DNA of 64,000 nucleotides. Origin: Vallitalea pronyensis (GTDB taxonomy: Bacteria; Bacillota; Clostridia; Lachnospirales; Vallitaleaceae). The DNA is taken from positions 2,437,001-2,501,000 of the forward strand of contig NZ_CP058649.1 in assembly GCF_018141445.1 (NCBI RefSeq), given 5' to 3'. The notes under the pieces were generated by a model. It worked only from the letters and a program-made list of their open reading frames with translations. It was not told the DNA's origin and did no database searches. The translations under genes were made by a program, and so were the position numbers. Within the stretch, counting starts at the first letter, position 1. Each line of letters begins with the position of its first letter. Of the stretch, positions 53,135 to 62,346 are shown in pieces.

Positions 53135-53704
53135 ATGAAAGTAGTAGCTTTTAATGGTAGTCCAAGGAAGAATGGGAATACATATACCTTATTGCAGGTC
53201 GTTTTACAGTCATTAGAACAGCAGGGGTTTGAAACGGAGCTTATCCAAGTTGGTGACAGAAATATACATGGGTGTATCGCTTGTGGTGTCTGTCGTAAAC
53301 AAGCTAACAACCGTTGTGTGTTTGAAGACGATGTGGTTAATGAAGCTATTGGTAAGATGGTGGAAGCAGATGGCATTCTATTAGGTTCGCCTGTTTATTT
53401 TGGTACATTAGCTGCGCAGATGAAGGCATTTATTGATCGTGTGGGCTTTGTAACCAGACCCGAACGCCTTTTAAAAAGAAAAGTATGTGCGGCTGTTGTT
53501 GCTCAACGTAGAGATGGTGCCATATCAGCATTTAACTCCATAAACAATATGTTTACCATATCTGAAGCCATTGTCGTTGGAGCAAATTATTGGAATGTAG
53601 GGCTTGGTAAAGGCGAAGGTGATGTGAGCAATGACCAGGAAGGTATTGATAATATGAAGAACCTAGCTGATAATATGGCATGGCTGTTGAAAAAAATTAA
53701 TTAA
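53135..53704 (+). CDS. Flavodoxin-fold NADPH-dependent FMN reductase
   Basis: The 189-residue protein has the iron-sulfur-flavoprotein/FMN-reductase type fold. MKVVAFNGSPRKNGNTYTLL holds the FMN phosphate loop, HGCIACGVCRKQANNRCVFEDD a cysteine-rich segment, and LLGSPVYFGTLAAQMKAFIDR the second flavin loop. The cysteine spacing (C-x2-C-x2-C-x6-C in this segment) is typical of this common clostridial group, which may not bind a cluster. It likely reduces quinones, nitro compounds or metal ions. TAGGAGG precedes the ATG. Confidence 0.88.
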   Translation: MKVVAFNGSPRKNGNTYTLLQVVLQSLEQQGFETELIQVGDRNIHGCIACGVCRKQANNRCVFEDDVVNEAIGKMVEADGILLGSPVYFGTLAAQMKAFIDRVGFVTRPERLLKRKVCAAVVAQRRDGAISAFNSINNMFTISEAIVVGANYWNVGLGKGEGDVSNDQEGIDNMKNLADNMAWLLKKIN

Positions 53705-53906
53705 AATGGCTGGTTATTATGTAACTTATTCATTTATGTAGGAAAATTTTTTACGGAAGTATGGTGAACCATATAGTATGTTAATGATCTCCTTGCATTT
53801 GATGCTTCTATCTATCCATGAGGCATATAAAGTAGCAAGAGTTGTACGTTAACATATTATATGGTTTTAATTTTATATATCACGTTTAGATGAAGGGGAA
53901 ATGACG

Positions 53907-54800
53907 ATGAAACGATTGATGATTGGGCAGTATGGACATTTTGATAAAAATAAACAAGGAAGAGATTATCGGGATTACTTTTTTGGTGTTGAGGTCTGTA
54001 TGATGGAAAAAGAGGAAGATATTGTTGCATTGGTTAGAGAGGCACAACATCAGCAATTTCAGATAGGGGTTCATTTTCCATTGCGAAAAGCAAGGGAATT
54101 GAGAGATCCTTTGGTTCTAGCCATAAATCAAGATGTTAAAGATAAAGCATATGCTTGTATTGAGGATGAAATTGCTTACATCCATGAAAAGATGAAACCA
54201 TCCTATATATTGTTTCATTATCCCAAACCTGTGATAATTAGTAAGGCAGTTGATTGGCGTCATTGGCGATTTGGTGATGAAAGGGAATTTGTTGAAGAAG
54301 CAGCATATGACTATGAAACATTTCTATCCGATAGCGAAAGGTTTCTTGAATATTTAACTCAGCAAGCAACCATTTATGGTTTTACACCTATTTTGGAATT
54401 AGACGGTCTCAATGCATATATGGTTCATCGCGAAGGCTTTATCAAGCTACTGGATAAATACTCTGTTGTAAAGATATGCTTGGATATTTCCAGATTACAT
54501 TTACAAGCATGTATGGACCAAGCATTTAACCCCTTTGAAACCGTTGTAAAGTATGCACCCTATACGGAGCTTGTTCATTTATCTAACGGACGTTTAGAGG
54601 ATAATCACACCAATAACCATTATCCTGCTTTGCCGGAATTATCAAGTGATAAGGGGTGGGCAGATATTGAACACTATCTATCTACAATGAATCATTACAA
54701 TAAGCAGTATAAGTTGCTTTTTGAACACCGTTCTGACCGTATTACAGATGAGCAGTTAGAAGCTTGTTACACGTGGGTTAACAGGTTAATTAACACTTAG
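53907..54800 (+). CDS. TIM-barrel sugar isomerase/epimerase-like protein
   Basis: The 297-residue protein looks like the AP endonuclease-2/xylose-isomerase-like TIM-barrel family. SYILFHYPKPV, TPILELDGLNAYM, VKICLDISRLHLQACM and YKLLFEHRSDRITDEQL contain the acidic and histidine residues expected at the metal site on strand ends (glutamate, aspartate, histidine and glutamate in order). The substrate is unknown. I use the ATG at 53907, which is eight bases after AAGGGG; the ATG at 53901 is too close. Confidence 0.75.
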   Translation: MKRLMIGQYGHFDKNKQGRDYRDYFFGVEVCMMEKEEDIVALVREAQHQQFQIGVHFPLRKARELRDPLVLAINQDVKDKAYACIEDEIAYIHEKMKPSYILFHYPKPVIISKAVDWRHWRFGDEREFVEEAAYDYETFLSDSERFLEYLTQQATIYGFTPILELDGLNAYMVHREGFIKLLDKYSVVKICLDISRLHLQACMDQAFNPFETVVKYAPYTELVHLSNGRLEDNHTNNHYPALPELSSDKGWADIEHYLSTMNHYNKQYKLLFEHRSDRITDEQLEACYTWVNRLINT

Positions 54801-55095
54801 TTGATAGGATGTATTTCATAGGACTTCTAGAAAAACGCATTGGTAAAGTCTTAATGGGCATTATTTCTTGGGAAATACTTCAGTACAGATTTTTTTAATA
54901 AGTGTGTATAAAAATCGATAAAAAGTATATATATCAGCATATGAAATATTTTTTAGTACAGAGAGAATAATAGTTTTAAAAAAGGTAATAATAATCATGG
55001 AAAAATTAACCTGAGATAATGGATGAATAAGCATCATACTTGTAATGAAGTATGATGACTTTGAAGACTTATGAAAATGAATAGGAGGTACATCC

Positions 55096-55278
55096 ATGGA
55101 ATTATCACCAAAAGATTGTCTAAAGAAAGCGATACTGGATACACAAGAGAAGGTTAGAGATTATGAAACCCATGCCAAAAACATTGAAGACGAAGCCATC
55201 AGTAACTGTTTTAAAAAATATGCAGAAGAAGAAGGCCGACAAGCAGCAGAATTACAAGAGCTACTCAATAAATATTAA
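55096..55278 (+). CDS. Small helical protein (60 residues), unknown function
   Basis: The product is a predicted helical hairpin rich in Glu, Lys and Ala, from MELSPKDCLKKAILD to AAELQELLNKY. It resembles one half of a ferritin-like bundle, and related CotF and rubrerythrin genes lie close by, but the match is weak. AGGAGGTACATCC precedes the start and a terminator follows, so the gene is well supported even though its job is not. Confidence 0.65.
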   Translation: MELSPKDCLKKAILDTQEKVRDYETHAKNIEDEAISNCFKKYAEEEGRQAAELQELLNKY

Positions 55279-55279
55279 A

Positions 55280-55308
55280 AGTGAGGCCTATCGCCTCATT
55301 TTTTATGC
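55280..55308 (+). terminator. Rho-independent terminator
   Basis: GTGAGGC pairs with GCCTCAT (loop CTATC), followed by TTTTTT. Confidence 0.85.
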
Positions 55309-55366
55309 TTTATAAATTGCCCAAATTTTGTTAATATATAGATGGAGAAAGAAAGGAGACAGTCAT

Positions 55367-56011
55367 ATGAAAATATTTATTGATACAGCAAATGTAAATG
55401 AAATTCGTGAAGCCAGTGAAATGGGTATCATTTGTGGTGTAACAACCAATCCTTCACTTATTGCTAGAGAAGGTAGAAATTTTAAAGAAGTGGTATCCGA
55501 GATTACAGAAATTGTCGATGGACCTATCAGTGCAGAAGTGATCAGCTTAGAATCTGAGGGTATGGTGAATGAAGCAAGGGATCTTGCAAAGATTCATGAT
55601 AACATCGTCATTAAGATTCCCATGACAGTGGAAGGGTTAAAAGCAGTAAAGATTCTAAGCCAAGAAGGTATAGACACCAATGTGACGTTAGTATTCTCAG
55701 CAGCTCAAGCATTATTGGCGGCTAGAGCAGGTGCAACTTATGTGAGCCCATTTATTGGAAGACTTGATGATATTGGTGCTGGTGGAATGCCTGTTGTGGA
55801 AGATATAGCTGAAATCTTTGCTATACATGACATAGAGACGGAAATTATAGCAGCAAGTATCAGAGGTCCTATCCATGTATCCGAAGCAGCTCTTGCTGGA
55901 GCCCATATAGCCACAATTCCTTTTAAAGTTCTTATGCAATTAACAAAGCATCCTCTTACGGATCGTGGTATTGAACGTTTTTTGAAAGACTGGGAAAGCG
56001 TTCCTAAGTAA
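55367..56011 (+). CDS. Transaldolase/fructose-6-phosphate aldolase (short TalC/FSA type)
   Basis: The 214-residue protein is a short-type transaldolase. [40 protein letters not shown] with the Schiff-base lysine (near residue 83), and [10 protein letters not shown] fit the family. It acts in the non-oxidative pentose phosphate pathway or as a fructose-6-phosphate aldolase. The start at 55367 has AAAGGAGACAG; the longer frame from 55328 does not. Length is the normal 214-220. Confidence 0.95.
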   Translation: MKIFIDTANVNEIREASEMGIICGVTTNPSLIAREGRNFKEVVSEITEIVDGPISAEVISLESEGMVNEARDLAKIHDNIVIKIPMTVEGLKAVKILSQEGIDTNVTLVFSAAQALLAARAGATYVSPFIGRLDDIGAGGMPVVEDIAEIFAIHDIETEIIAASIRGPIHVSEAALAGAHIATIPFKVLMQLTKHPLTDRGIERFLKDWESVPK

Positions 56012-56055
56012 ATGATGTTCATCATCATTCTCTAATTATATTGCATTGAAAGACA

Positions 56056-56090
56056 AGCATTAGCCCTAATTGGCTGATGCTTTTTTGTAT
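56056..56090 (+). terminator. Rho-independent terminator after the transaldolase gene
   Basis: AGCATTAGCC pairs with GGCTGATGCT over a short loop, followed by TTTTTT. Confidence 0.9.
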
Positions 56091-56133
56091 AATTTTAACA
56101 AACGATGCAAAAGCTACTAGGGAGGTGATAAGG

Positions 56134-56652
56134 ATGAGCATTCAATTAAGTCAAAAAGAACGTATGATATTAGAAGATGAGAAACACATGGAAGAGATTT
56201 GTGTGAAAAAGTATACCAGTTATGCAGAACAAGCAAAAGACCCCGCATTAAAGCAGTTATTTACTAAAATAGCCGGACAGGAACAACATCATTATGATAT
56301 GGTAGATGATTTGCTAAATGGTAAAGAACCACCAAATATGCAAGGGAGTGGTGGACAAGGACAGCAAAAACAACAACAGCAAGGGAATCAAAATACCCAT
56401 AAAACAAAACCCCGAGAAGAATTTACAGATCAGGGTTTTGGTAATGCTATGGATAATGTAAGTGATGAAGTGCTATGCAGTGATTTATTAGCTACAGAGA
56501 AATATGTTGCTAGCACGTATAATGTTGCCGTTTTTGAAGCCGCTAACCCAGTGGTAAGACAGGCTGTTCAACATATTCAACAAGAAGAACAAGGACATGG
56601 TCAGATGTTGTTTGATTACATGCAAAGTCATGGCATGTATCAAGTAGAATAA
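56134..56652 (+). CDS. Spore coat protein of the CotF family
   Basis: The 172-residue protein has two ferritin-like helical halves typical of CotF. The first is KERMILEDEKHMEEICVKKY to QEQHHYDMVDDL, the second SDEVLCSDLLATEKYVASTY to EEQGHGQMLFDYMQ, joined by a Gln/Gly-rich linker. Such proteins occur in coats of Bacillus and Clostridium spores. The ATG at 56134 follows GGGAGGTGATAAGG. It is followed by a rubrerythrin gene, a grouping also common in spore-formers. Confidence 0.88.
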   Translation: MSIQLSQKERMILEDEKHMEEICVKKYTSYAEQAKDPALKQLFTKIAGQEQHHYDMVDDLLNGKEPPNMQGSGGQGQQKQQQQGNQNTHKTKPREEFTDQGFGNAMDNVSDEVLCSDLLATEKYVASTYNVAVFEAANPVVRQAVQHIQQEEQGHGQMLFDYMQSHGMYQVE

Positions 56653-56677
56653 AAGACTAAAAAATGGAGGTAATGAT

Positions 56678-57232
56678 ATGGCTGTAAAGAATGCTATGAC
56701 AGCTGATTTCTTGCGCTCTGCTTATGGTGGAGAGAGTATGGCTCATATGCGTTATTTAATATGGGGACATGTAGCAGCAAAAGAAGGGATGCCCAATATT
56801 GGCAGGCTATTTGAGGCAATTGCATATGCAGAATATGCCCATGCGGACAATCACTTTCGTGTGTTAGGAGATGAAAAAGGGGACCATACAGTAGCGGCGG
56901 GTGCAGTCTTTGGTGTTGGTAAAACCAGTGAGAATCTTCAAGGGGCTATTGATGGTGAACTTCATGAAATAAATCAAATGTACCCTGTATATCTGGAAAC
57001 AGCCAAGTTCCAAGATGAAAAAGGTGCGAAGATAGCTTTTCATTATGCATTAGAAGCTGAGAAAATCCATGCCAAATTATTTCAGGAAGCTCAGCATTAT
57101 GCCAAAGAAGAAAAAGACATGCCTATAGAAGAAATCTATATATGCCCGGTATGTGGTTTTACTCATGTAGGTCATCCACCAGACAAGTGCCCTGTATGTG
57201 GTGTGGATAAGAATAAATTTAAAGTGTTTTAA
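56678..57232 (+). CDS. Rubrerythrin
   Basis: The 184-residue protein has a four-helix diiron domain (SAYGGESMAHMRYLIWG to YALEAEKIHAKLFQEA, with Glu and His ligands) and a C-terminal rubredoxin-like site with CPVCGFTHVG and CPVC. It reduces peroxide in anaerobes and protects them from oxygen. Length fits the family. AATGGAGGTAATG precedes the ATG. It may be co-transcribed with the CotF gene 25 bp upstream. A terminator follows. Confidence 0.94.
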   Translation: MAVKNAMTADFLRSAYGGESMAHMRYLIWGHVAAKEGMPNIGRLFEAIAYAEYAHADNHFRVLGDEKGDHTVAAGAVFGVGKTSENLQGAIDGELHEINQMYPVYLETAKFQDEKGAKIAFHYALEAEKIHAKLFQEAQHYAKEEKDMPIEEIYICPVCGFTHVGHPPDKCPVCGVDKNKFKVF

Positions 57233-57235
57233 AGA

Positions 57236-57275
57236 TAGGACCCTGAGATTGTCATGTTTCAGGGTCTTCCTATTT
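57236..57275 (+). terminator. Rho-independent terminator after the rubrerythrin gene
   Basis: AGGACCCTGA pairs with TCAGGGTCTT, followed by CCTATTT. Confidence 0.75.
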
Positions 57276-57399
57276 AATCATCGATTAGTTAGTAAGAGAT
57301 AAGGGTAACCTTAACCTACACCAACATGCCATATATTTACATAAAGATAGATATTTGCTATAATAAAGCAAACAATAACAGGAGATTCAGGAGGAAACT

Positions 57400-58170
57400 A
57401 TGTCAAAAAGTACATTGCAGACCGTTGAGCGGGCTTTTCATATTCTTGAGATTTTGTCAGAAGAAGCCAATGGCTTAACAGCCACAGAGATTGAAAAAAA
57501 ATTGCAATTAAACAAGAGTACTGTTCACCGTCTATTAATGACGTTGTTAAGTAAAGGGTTCATTGAAAAAAGAGAAAATACCAATGCTTACATTATAGGG
57601 CTTAAGATGGTGGAACTTAGCAGTATTCGATTAAATAACATAGAGTTAAAAACAGAAGCAGTACCCTATCTACGTGAATTATCATATAAACTAAATCAAC
57701 CGGTACAGTTAGCTACTTATCGAGACGGTGATGCTGTATTTATTGAAAAAATTGAACCCATTAATTCCATCAGGGTATATTCTCAAATAGGTAAACGCAT
57801 TCCAGCTTATTGCTGTTCAGTAGGAAAAGCCATGTTAGTACAATGGAGTGACGATACAATACGGGAGATGCTGCAAGATACCAGTTGGATTGCTTATACA
57901 CCTACCACATTACAAAATATAGACAGTTTGATAAAAGAAGTGAATGAAGCTAGACAAACTGGATTTGCTATTGATAATGAAGAACATGAAGAAGGGATAT
58001 TCTGTATAGCTGCACCCATTTATGATTATCGAGGGGATATCATTGCAGCCATAAGTACAGCAGGTACGAATAAAGAATTTCTTGTGGACCATGATGCCCC
58101 CATTATTCGTGAAGTGAAAGATACAGCAGCTCATATCTCTGCACGTATGGGCTATCATCTCCAGAATTAG
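57400..58170 (+). CDS. IclR family regulator, KdgR-like
   Basis: The 256-residue protein has the IclR winged helix (TVERAFHILEILSEEANG to LNKSTVHRLLMTLLSKGFI, residues about 5-60) and the effector domain with YCCSVGKAML and FAIDNEEHEEGIFCIAAP. IclR proteins of the KdgR type control pectin and uronate genes, and the next two genes are kduI and kduD, so it is probably their regulator. It has its own ribosome site (AGGAGG) and a terminator after it. Confidence 0.9.
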   Translation: MSKSTLQTVERAFHILEILSEEANGLTATEIEKKLQLNKSTVHRLLMTLLSKGFIEKRENTNAYIIGLKMVELSSIRLNNIELKTEAVPYLRELSYKLNQPVQLATYRDGDAVFIEKIEPINSIRVYSQIGKRIPAYCCSVGKAMLVQWSDDTIREMLQDTSWIAYTPTTLQNIDSLIKEVNEARQTGFAIDNEEHEEGIFCIAAPIYDYRGDIIAAISTAGTNKEFLVDHDAPIIREVKDTAAHISARMGYHLQN

Positions 58171-58176
58171 TAATGA

Positions 58177-58232
58177 TAAAAGGTATTTCATTGATGACAT
58201 ACATGTCATCATATGGGGTATCTTTTTTAATT
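58177..58232 (+). terminator. Terminator after the IclR-type gene
   Basis: The inner GATGACA/TGTCATC stem (58194-58211) is extended outward by AAAAGGTATTTCAT and a GGGGTATCTTTTTT partner that ends in a T run. Confidence 0.65.
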
Positions 58233-58299
58233 TGCAAAAATACCCCATGTACCCATTGTTCCAAATAGTGAAACTAAGTATTATTAAATGAAAAATACA

Positions 58300-58329
58300 T
58301 TGACAAGGTGAAGCTGAGAGTGTTAAACT
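58300..58329 (+). promoter_or_regulatory. Promoter of the kduI-kduD operon
   Basis: TTGACA (58300-58305) and TAAACT (58324-58329) are 18 bp apart, about 50 bp before the kduI start. Confidence 0.6.
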
Positions 58330-58381
58330 ATTTATATAATAAAGATATACATTATATCGCAAAAATGAGGAGGAAATGAGT

Positions 58382-59224
58382 ATGGAAATTAGACAACCAG
58401 CCAATTCAAAAGATGCCAAACATTATACAACAGATCGGTTGAGAGAAGAATTTTTAATAGAAGACTTATTTATACCTGGTGAAATTAAACGTGTTTATAG
58501 CCATATCGACCGTATTATCACCATGGGTATATGTCCAAGCGATAAAAGCCTTGGATTAGGTGAAAACTTAGATATATGGAAGACCTTAGGTACGACCTAC
58601 TTTCTAGAGCGAAGAGAATTAGGTATGATTAATGTGGGTGGTAAAGGTTCGGTTACTGTAGATGGCGACGTGTTCACATTGAATGCGCGTGATGGTTTAT
58701 ATGTTGCAAAAGGTGCTAAAGAAGTTACATTTGCTAGTGATGACCCTAGTAATCCGGCCAAATTCTATACTTTAAGTGCTCCAGCTCATACGGCTTACAA
58801 AAATGTACATATTGATATGACAAAGGCAAAACAAGTTGATTTAGGCTCCCAAGAAAGTTGTAATAAGCGAACAATTTTCCAATATATTCATCCAGAAGTT
58901 GTGGACAGCTGTCAACTGATGATGGGATTAACGAAGATGGCAGATGGTAATGTATGGAATACCATGCCTGCTCATACCCATGAACGTCGAATGGAAGTTT
59001 ATTTCTACTTTGATTTACCAGAAGATGCTGCTGTGTTTCATTATATGGGTGAGCCTACAGAAACAAGACATATCCTCACGAAGAATGAGCAAGCGGTTAT
59101 ATCGCCCAGCTGGTCCATTCATTCTGGCTGTGGTACATGTGCATATTCATTTATATGGGGTATGGTAGGTGAGAATAAAGCATTTGATGATATGGATCAC
59201 ATTAAAATCGTAGACATGAAATAG
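58382..59224 (+). CDS. kduI: 5-keto-4-deoxyuronate isomerase
   Basis: The 280-residue enzyme converts 5-keto-4-deoxyuronate to 2,5-diketo-3-deoxygluconate in the breakdown of unsaturated uronates released from pectin and similar polymers. Its start MEIRQPANSKDAKHY and the following SHIDRIITMGICP match KduI of other bacteria. The metal-binding residues are in MPAHTHERRMEVYFYFD (about 193-210). I use the ATG at 58382, eight bases after GAGGAGG; another in-frame ATG two codons upstream is too close. kduD follows after 12 bp. Confidence 0.95.
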   Translation: MEIRQPANSKDAKHYTTDRLREEFLIEDLFIPGEIKRVYSHIDRIITMGICPSDKSLGLGENLDIWKTLGTTYFLERRELGMINVGGKGSVTVDGDVFTLNARDGLYVAKGAKEVTFASDDPSNPAKFYTLSAPAHTAYKNVHIDMTKAKQVDLGSQESCNKRTIFQYIHPEVVDSCQLMMGLTKMADGNVWNTMPAHTHERRMEVYFYFDLPEDAAVFHYMGEPTETRHILTKNEQAVISPSWSIHSGCGTCAYSFIWGMVGENKAFDDMDHIKIVDMK

Positions 59225-59236
59225 GAGGTAATGCAA

Positions 59237-59995
59237 ATGGGTACGCATTTTTCTTTAGAAGGTAAAGTAGCTATCGTTACAGGATGCAGTACGGGACTTG
59301 GTCAAGGTATGACTGTTGGTCTTTCAGAAGCAGGAGCCGATATTGTCGGAGTGGATTATGTAGAAGCACCTGAAACAAAAAAAATGGTAGAATCACTAGG
59401 GCGTCAATACCTTTCCATTCAGGCCAATCTATTGACCATTGATCCTATTCAAGGCATCGTTGACCAAGCAGTAGAGACATATGGTCATGTAGATATTTTA
59501 GTGAATAATGCAGGTATTATTCGCCGTGAAGATGCCATTGATTTTACAGAAAAAGACTGGGATGATGTAATGGATATTAATATAAAAACCGTATTCTTCT
59601 TCAGTCAGGCTGTAGCTAAGCAATATATGAAACAACAATCAGGTGGGAAGATCATTAACATTGCATCCATGTTATCTTTCCAAGGTGGTATTCGTGTACC
59701 ATCTTATACCGCTAGTAAGAGTGGGGTTATGGGCATTACCAGGTTATGTGCCAATGAATGGGCGAAAGAAAATATCAATGTGAATGCTATTGCTCCAGGT
59801 TACATGAGTACCAATAATACAAAAGCTCTTAGAGAAGACTCAGCGAGAAGTGCAGAGATACTGGGTAGAATTCCAGCTAACCGTTGGGGATTACCTTCTG
59901 ATTTAGCAGGGCCTATTGTATTCTTAGCATCCTCAGCAAGTGATTATGTTAATGGTTATACTTTGGCTGTTGATGGTGGCTGGTTAGCAAGATAG
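59237..59995 (+). CDS. kduD: 2-dehydro-3-deoxy-D-gluconate 5-dehydrogenase
   Basis: The 252-residue short-chain dehydrogenase has the NAD-binding TGCSTGLGQG (residues about 15-24), NNAG (about 87-90) and the catalytic tyrosine-lysine pair in YTASKSG (about 157-163). It reduces 2,5-diketo-3-deoxygluconate to KDG, the next step after KduI and the substrate for the kinase encoded at 14474. VDGGWLAR at the C-terminus is family-typical. The start at 59237 lies eight bases after AGGAGG. Confidence 0.94.
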   Translation: MGTHFSLEGKVAIVTGCSTGLGQGMTVGLSEAGADIVGVDYVEAPETKKMVESLGRQYLSIQANLLTIDPIQGIVDQAVETYGHVDILVNNAGIIRREDAIDFTEKDWDDVMDINIKTVFFFSQAVAKQYMKQQSGGKIINIASMLSFQGGIRVPSYTASKSGVMGITRLCANEWAKENINVNAIAPGYMSTNNTKALREDSARSAEILGRIPANRWGLPSDLAGPIVFLASSASDYVNGYTLAVDGGWLAR

Positions 59996-60345
59996 TGATG
60001 TGTTAATATACCAGTTTATTGTGTAAAGCCAAAGTATGATGAAAAATAGAAAAATATAAGTAAGCGTTAATGATAAAACATATGGGTTGATGATATTCTG
60101 TATCTATAGCTTTTTTAAGCGGTGGTAAGATGCAAGAATAACTGTCATCAAACCATATGTTTTTTATGTGTTTCTAAGAAAGTCTGTAATTAAAGGTGTG
60201 ATATAATAAGTTGTTTATTAAATGGATAAAAATAAAATATTTATATAACATTAGGTCGTAAGTTGTCGATTAATTATTATAGAAGAATTTGATTTTTTCA
60301 TTTATAATAAGAATGTACAGAATATATTATAAAGGAGAAAAATGT
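59996..60345. other. Intergenic region, 350 bp: terminator and leader
   Basis: After kduD a long hairpin is present (60075-60164), and the rest is AT-rich sequence leading to the kelch gene. I see no other feature. Confidence 0.5.
60075..60164. terminator. Long-loop hairpin after kduD
   Basis: AAAACATATGG-GTTGATGA (60075-60093) pairs with TCATCAA-ACCATATGTTTT (60145-60164), with further T residues after it. The loop of about 50 bases is unusually long for a terminator. Confidence 0.6.
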
Positions 60346-61899
60346 ATGGTAAAAAAAACAGTAAGGTTAATGGTTTTGTTGATGTTCGTATCCATGTTAA
60401 GCTCCATGACAGCTTATGCAGAAGCAGACTTGGGATCTTGGACAACTAAGGCGAGTATATCAACAGATAAGTATGGAGTAGGAACAGTAGGAGTAAATGG
60501 AAAGATATATGTTATTGGTGGGCATGGACTAGGAGGACTAGGAGGTAATTTCAATACAGTTGAAGAATATAATGCAGTAACAAATCAGTGGACAATAAAA
60601 AGTAATATGCCAACTCCTAGATCAGCTTTAAGTGTAGTAGAAGTAAATGGTAAAATATATGCTATAGGTGGCCAAAGTGATAAATATACAAATGTCGTTG
60701 AAGAATATAACCCCATTACAGATCAATGGACAAAGAAAACCAGTATGCAGTTTGCTAGAAATGGATTAGGACTAGCAGCAGTAAATGGTAAAATATATGC
60801 CATTGGAGGTCACGACGGTAATGGTTACGTCAAGGAAATAGAAGAATACGATCCATTAACAAATACGTGGAAAATAGTAACGACCATACCAACCACAAGG
60901 GCACACCTTGGGGTTGCAGTGGCTAATGAAAAGATATATGTTATTGGAGGTAGTGAAGATTCAACTATATTTAATGTAGTGGAGGAATATGACCCAGTGA
61001 CAAAAATATGGACAACAAAAGCAAGTATGCCAACCTCCAGATATGGATTAGGTGTAACGGAAGTAAAAGGTAAGTTATATGCTATAGGTGGGACTAATAA
61101 TGGCACTTATAACACAGTAGAAGAGTACGACCCTATAACAGATTCGTGGAAAACCATGACAAGTATGCCAACACCCAGAAGGTACTTAGGTGTTGCGCAG
61201 TTAAATGGTAAAGTTTATGCCATTGGTGGAACTGACAATAATCATCGTTTTAACACTGTAGAAGAATACACACCTCCAGCACCAGAGCCAACATTTATTT
61301 TAGACATTGAACCCCAACAAGAAAAAATCAATCTATTTCATACGGTGACAGCGGACTTAGTGATTGATAACATAACCGATATAGTAGCAGAAGATATACG
61401 TATCCAATACGATCAAGACAAGCTAGAATTCTTAGGTTTTGAAGAAGTGGCTGGTATGAAGCTTGTGCAATCCATTGAAGATACAGGCAAAGGGCAGTTA
61501 AGGGTTATCATAGCAAGTATGGGTGAAACCAATATTATTCATGGAAAGGAAGTTCTACTGCAACTTAAGTTCAAAGGTATTGGTGAGGGAGAAGCTGTTA
61601 TTGATATAACAAAGGGTAGAGTAACAGATGGTATCACCATAGAAAAGGATTTATTGGCTGAGGCATGTGGCAAAGGCAGCATAACCATCGAGGCATTAAA
61701 AGATGTGGATAACAGTGGAGCATTTACATTACTGGACTTAGGAATTGATGCACGGCATTTAACAAAAGATCCTACAATTCCTGAATTAGAGATGTATCAT
61801 ACAGATATTGTAGAAAACGGTGTAATCGACGAAGCAGATCTATTAGCTATAGCTCAGTACATATTAGATAATCCTAATTACACACCTAATAACGAATAG
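60346..61899 (+). CDS. Secreted kelch-repeat protein with cohesin and dockerin-like domains
   Basis: The 517-residue protein has a signal peptide (MVKKTVRLMVLLMF to AYA, cut near residue 25). Six kelch blades follow (residues about 30-315), each with a GKIYAIGG-type strand and an EEYD-type turn, forming one beta-propeller. Residues about 320-445 look like a cohesin domain (LDIEPQQEKINLF to GKGSITIE). The end (about 450-515) has a dockerin-like pair of helices with a calcium loop DVDNSGAFTLLDL and a poorer second loop DIVENGVIDEADL. Cohesin plus dockerin suggests a scaffold component that both docks and is docked, perhaps at the cell surface with polysaccharide enzymes. The start follows AAAGGAG. 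Confidence 0.88.
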   Translation: MVKKTVRLMVLLMFVSMLSSMTAYAEADLGSWTTKASISTDKYGVGTVGVNGKIYVIGGHGLGGLGGNFNTVEEYNAVTNQWTIKSNMPTPRSALSVVEVNGKIYAIGGQSDKYTNVVEEYNPITDQWTKKTSMQFARNGLGLAAVNGKIYAIGGHDGNGYVKEIEEYDPLTNTWKIVTTIPTTRAHLGVAVANEKIYVIGGSEDSTIFNVVEEYDPVTKIWTTKASMPTSRYGLGVTEVKGKLYAIGGTNNGTYNTVEEYDPITDSWKTMTSMPTPRRYLGVAQLNGKVYAIGGTDNNHRFNTVEEYTPPAPEPTFILDIEPQQEKINLFHTVTADLVIDNITDIVAEDIRIQYDQDKLEFLGFEEVAGMKLVQSIEDTGKGQLRVIIASMGETNIIHGKEVLLQLKFKGIGEGEAVIDITKGRVTDGITIEKDLLAEACGKGSITIEALKDVDNSGAFTLLDLGIDARHLTKDPTIPELEMYHTDIVENGVIDEADLLAIAQYILDNPNYTPNNE

Positions 61900-62346
61900 T
61901 GTTAGCTAAGAATAGGTTAGAAATGAATTTATTATGAACATCTTAAAGGGTAGATTTCTACCCTTTTTTTATGTGGCACGAAAAAAGTATTCTAATTTAT
62001 AGATATAGATTATACATTCTTATACCACCTATTTATATGTGGCTAAAAGATGGTATGCATGTATGCTGAAGATGAGCAAGATACAAGATGATCGATGCGT
62101 AAGGAATTGAAAAATTTACGTATAGCAATACTGTTGAAACCTTAACAGAAATGTACCTATAACTTATCTATTATTTGGGTATATAAACTTTACGAATGGA
62201 AAATAATACTATAGAATATAAATGAAAGTGAGGGTGCCTATCGTCATGATGCAAAATGTATCATGGATGATACGCCAATATAAGTGGATAATAGTATGTT
62301 GCACGTGGTTATAGTATTCATAAAATATTAATAGAGGTGATGGTCA
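61900..62346. other. Intergenic region, 447 bp, before gapN
   Basis: A terminator lies at 61945-61970. The remaining 375 bp are AT-rich with no supported gene; a 29-codon frame near 62234 lacks a proper ribosome site. No clear riboswitch is seen. Confidence 0.5.
61945..61970 (+). terminator. Rho-independent terminator after the kelch gene
   Basis: AAAGGGTAGA (61945-61954) pairs perfectly with TCTACCCTTT (61957-61966), followed by TTTT. Confidence 0.95.

Noticed and set aside
57910..58419. Minus-strand frame of 169 codons over the IclR and kduI region
   Set aside because: It covers the ends of two genes in antisense, its composition is unlike its neighbours, and no ribosome site is seen.
62234..62323. 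29-codon frame before gapN
   Set aside because: The ribosome site is poor and the peptide has no features; probably chance.
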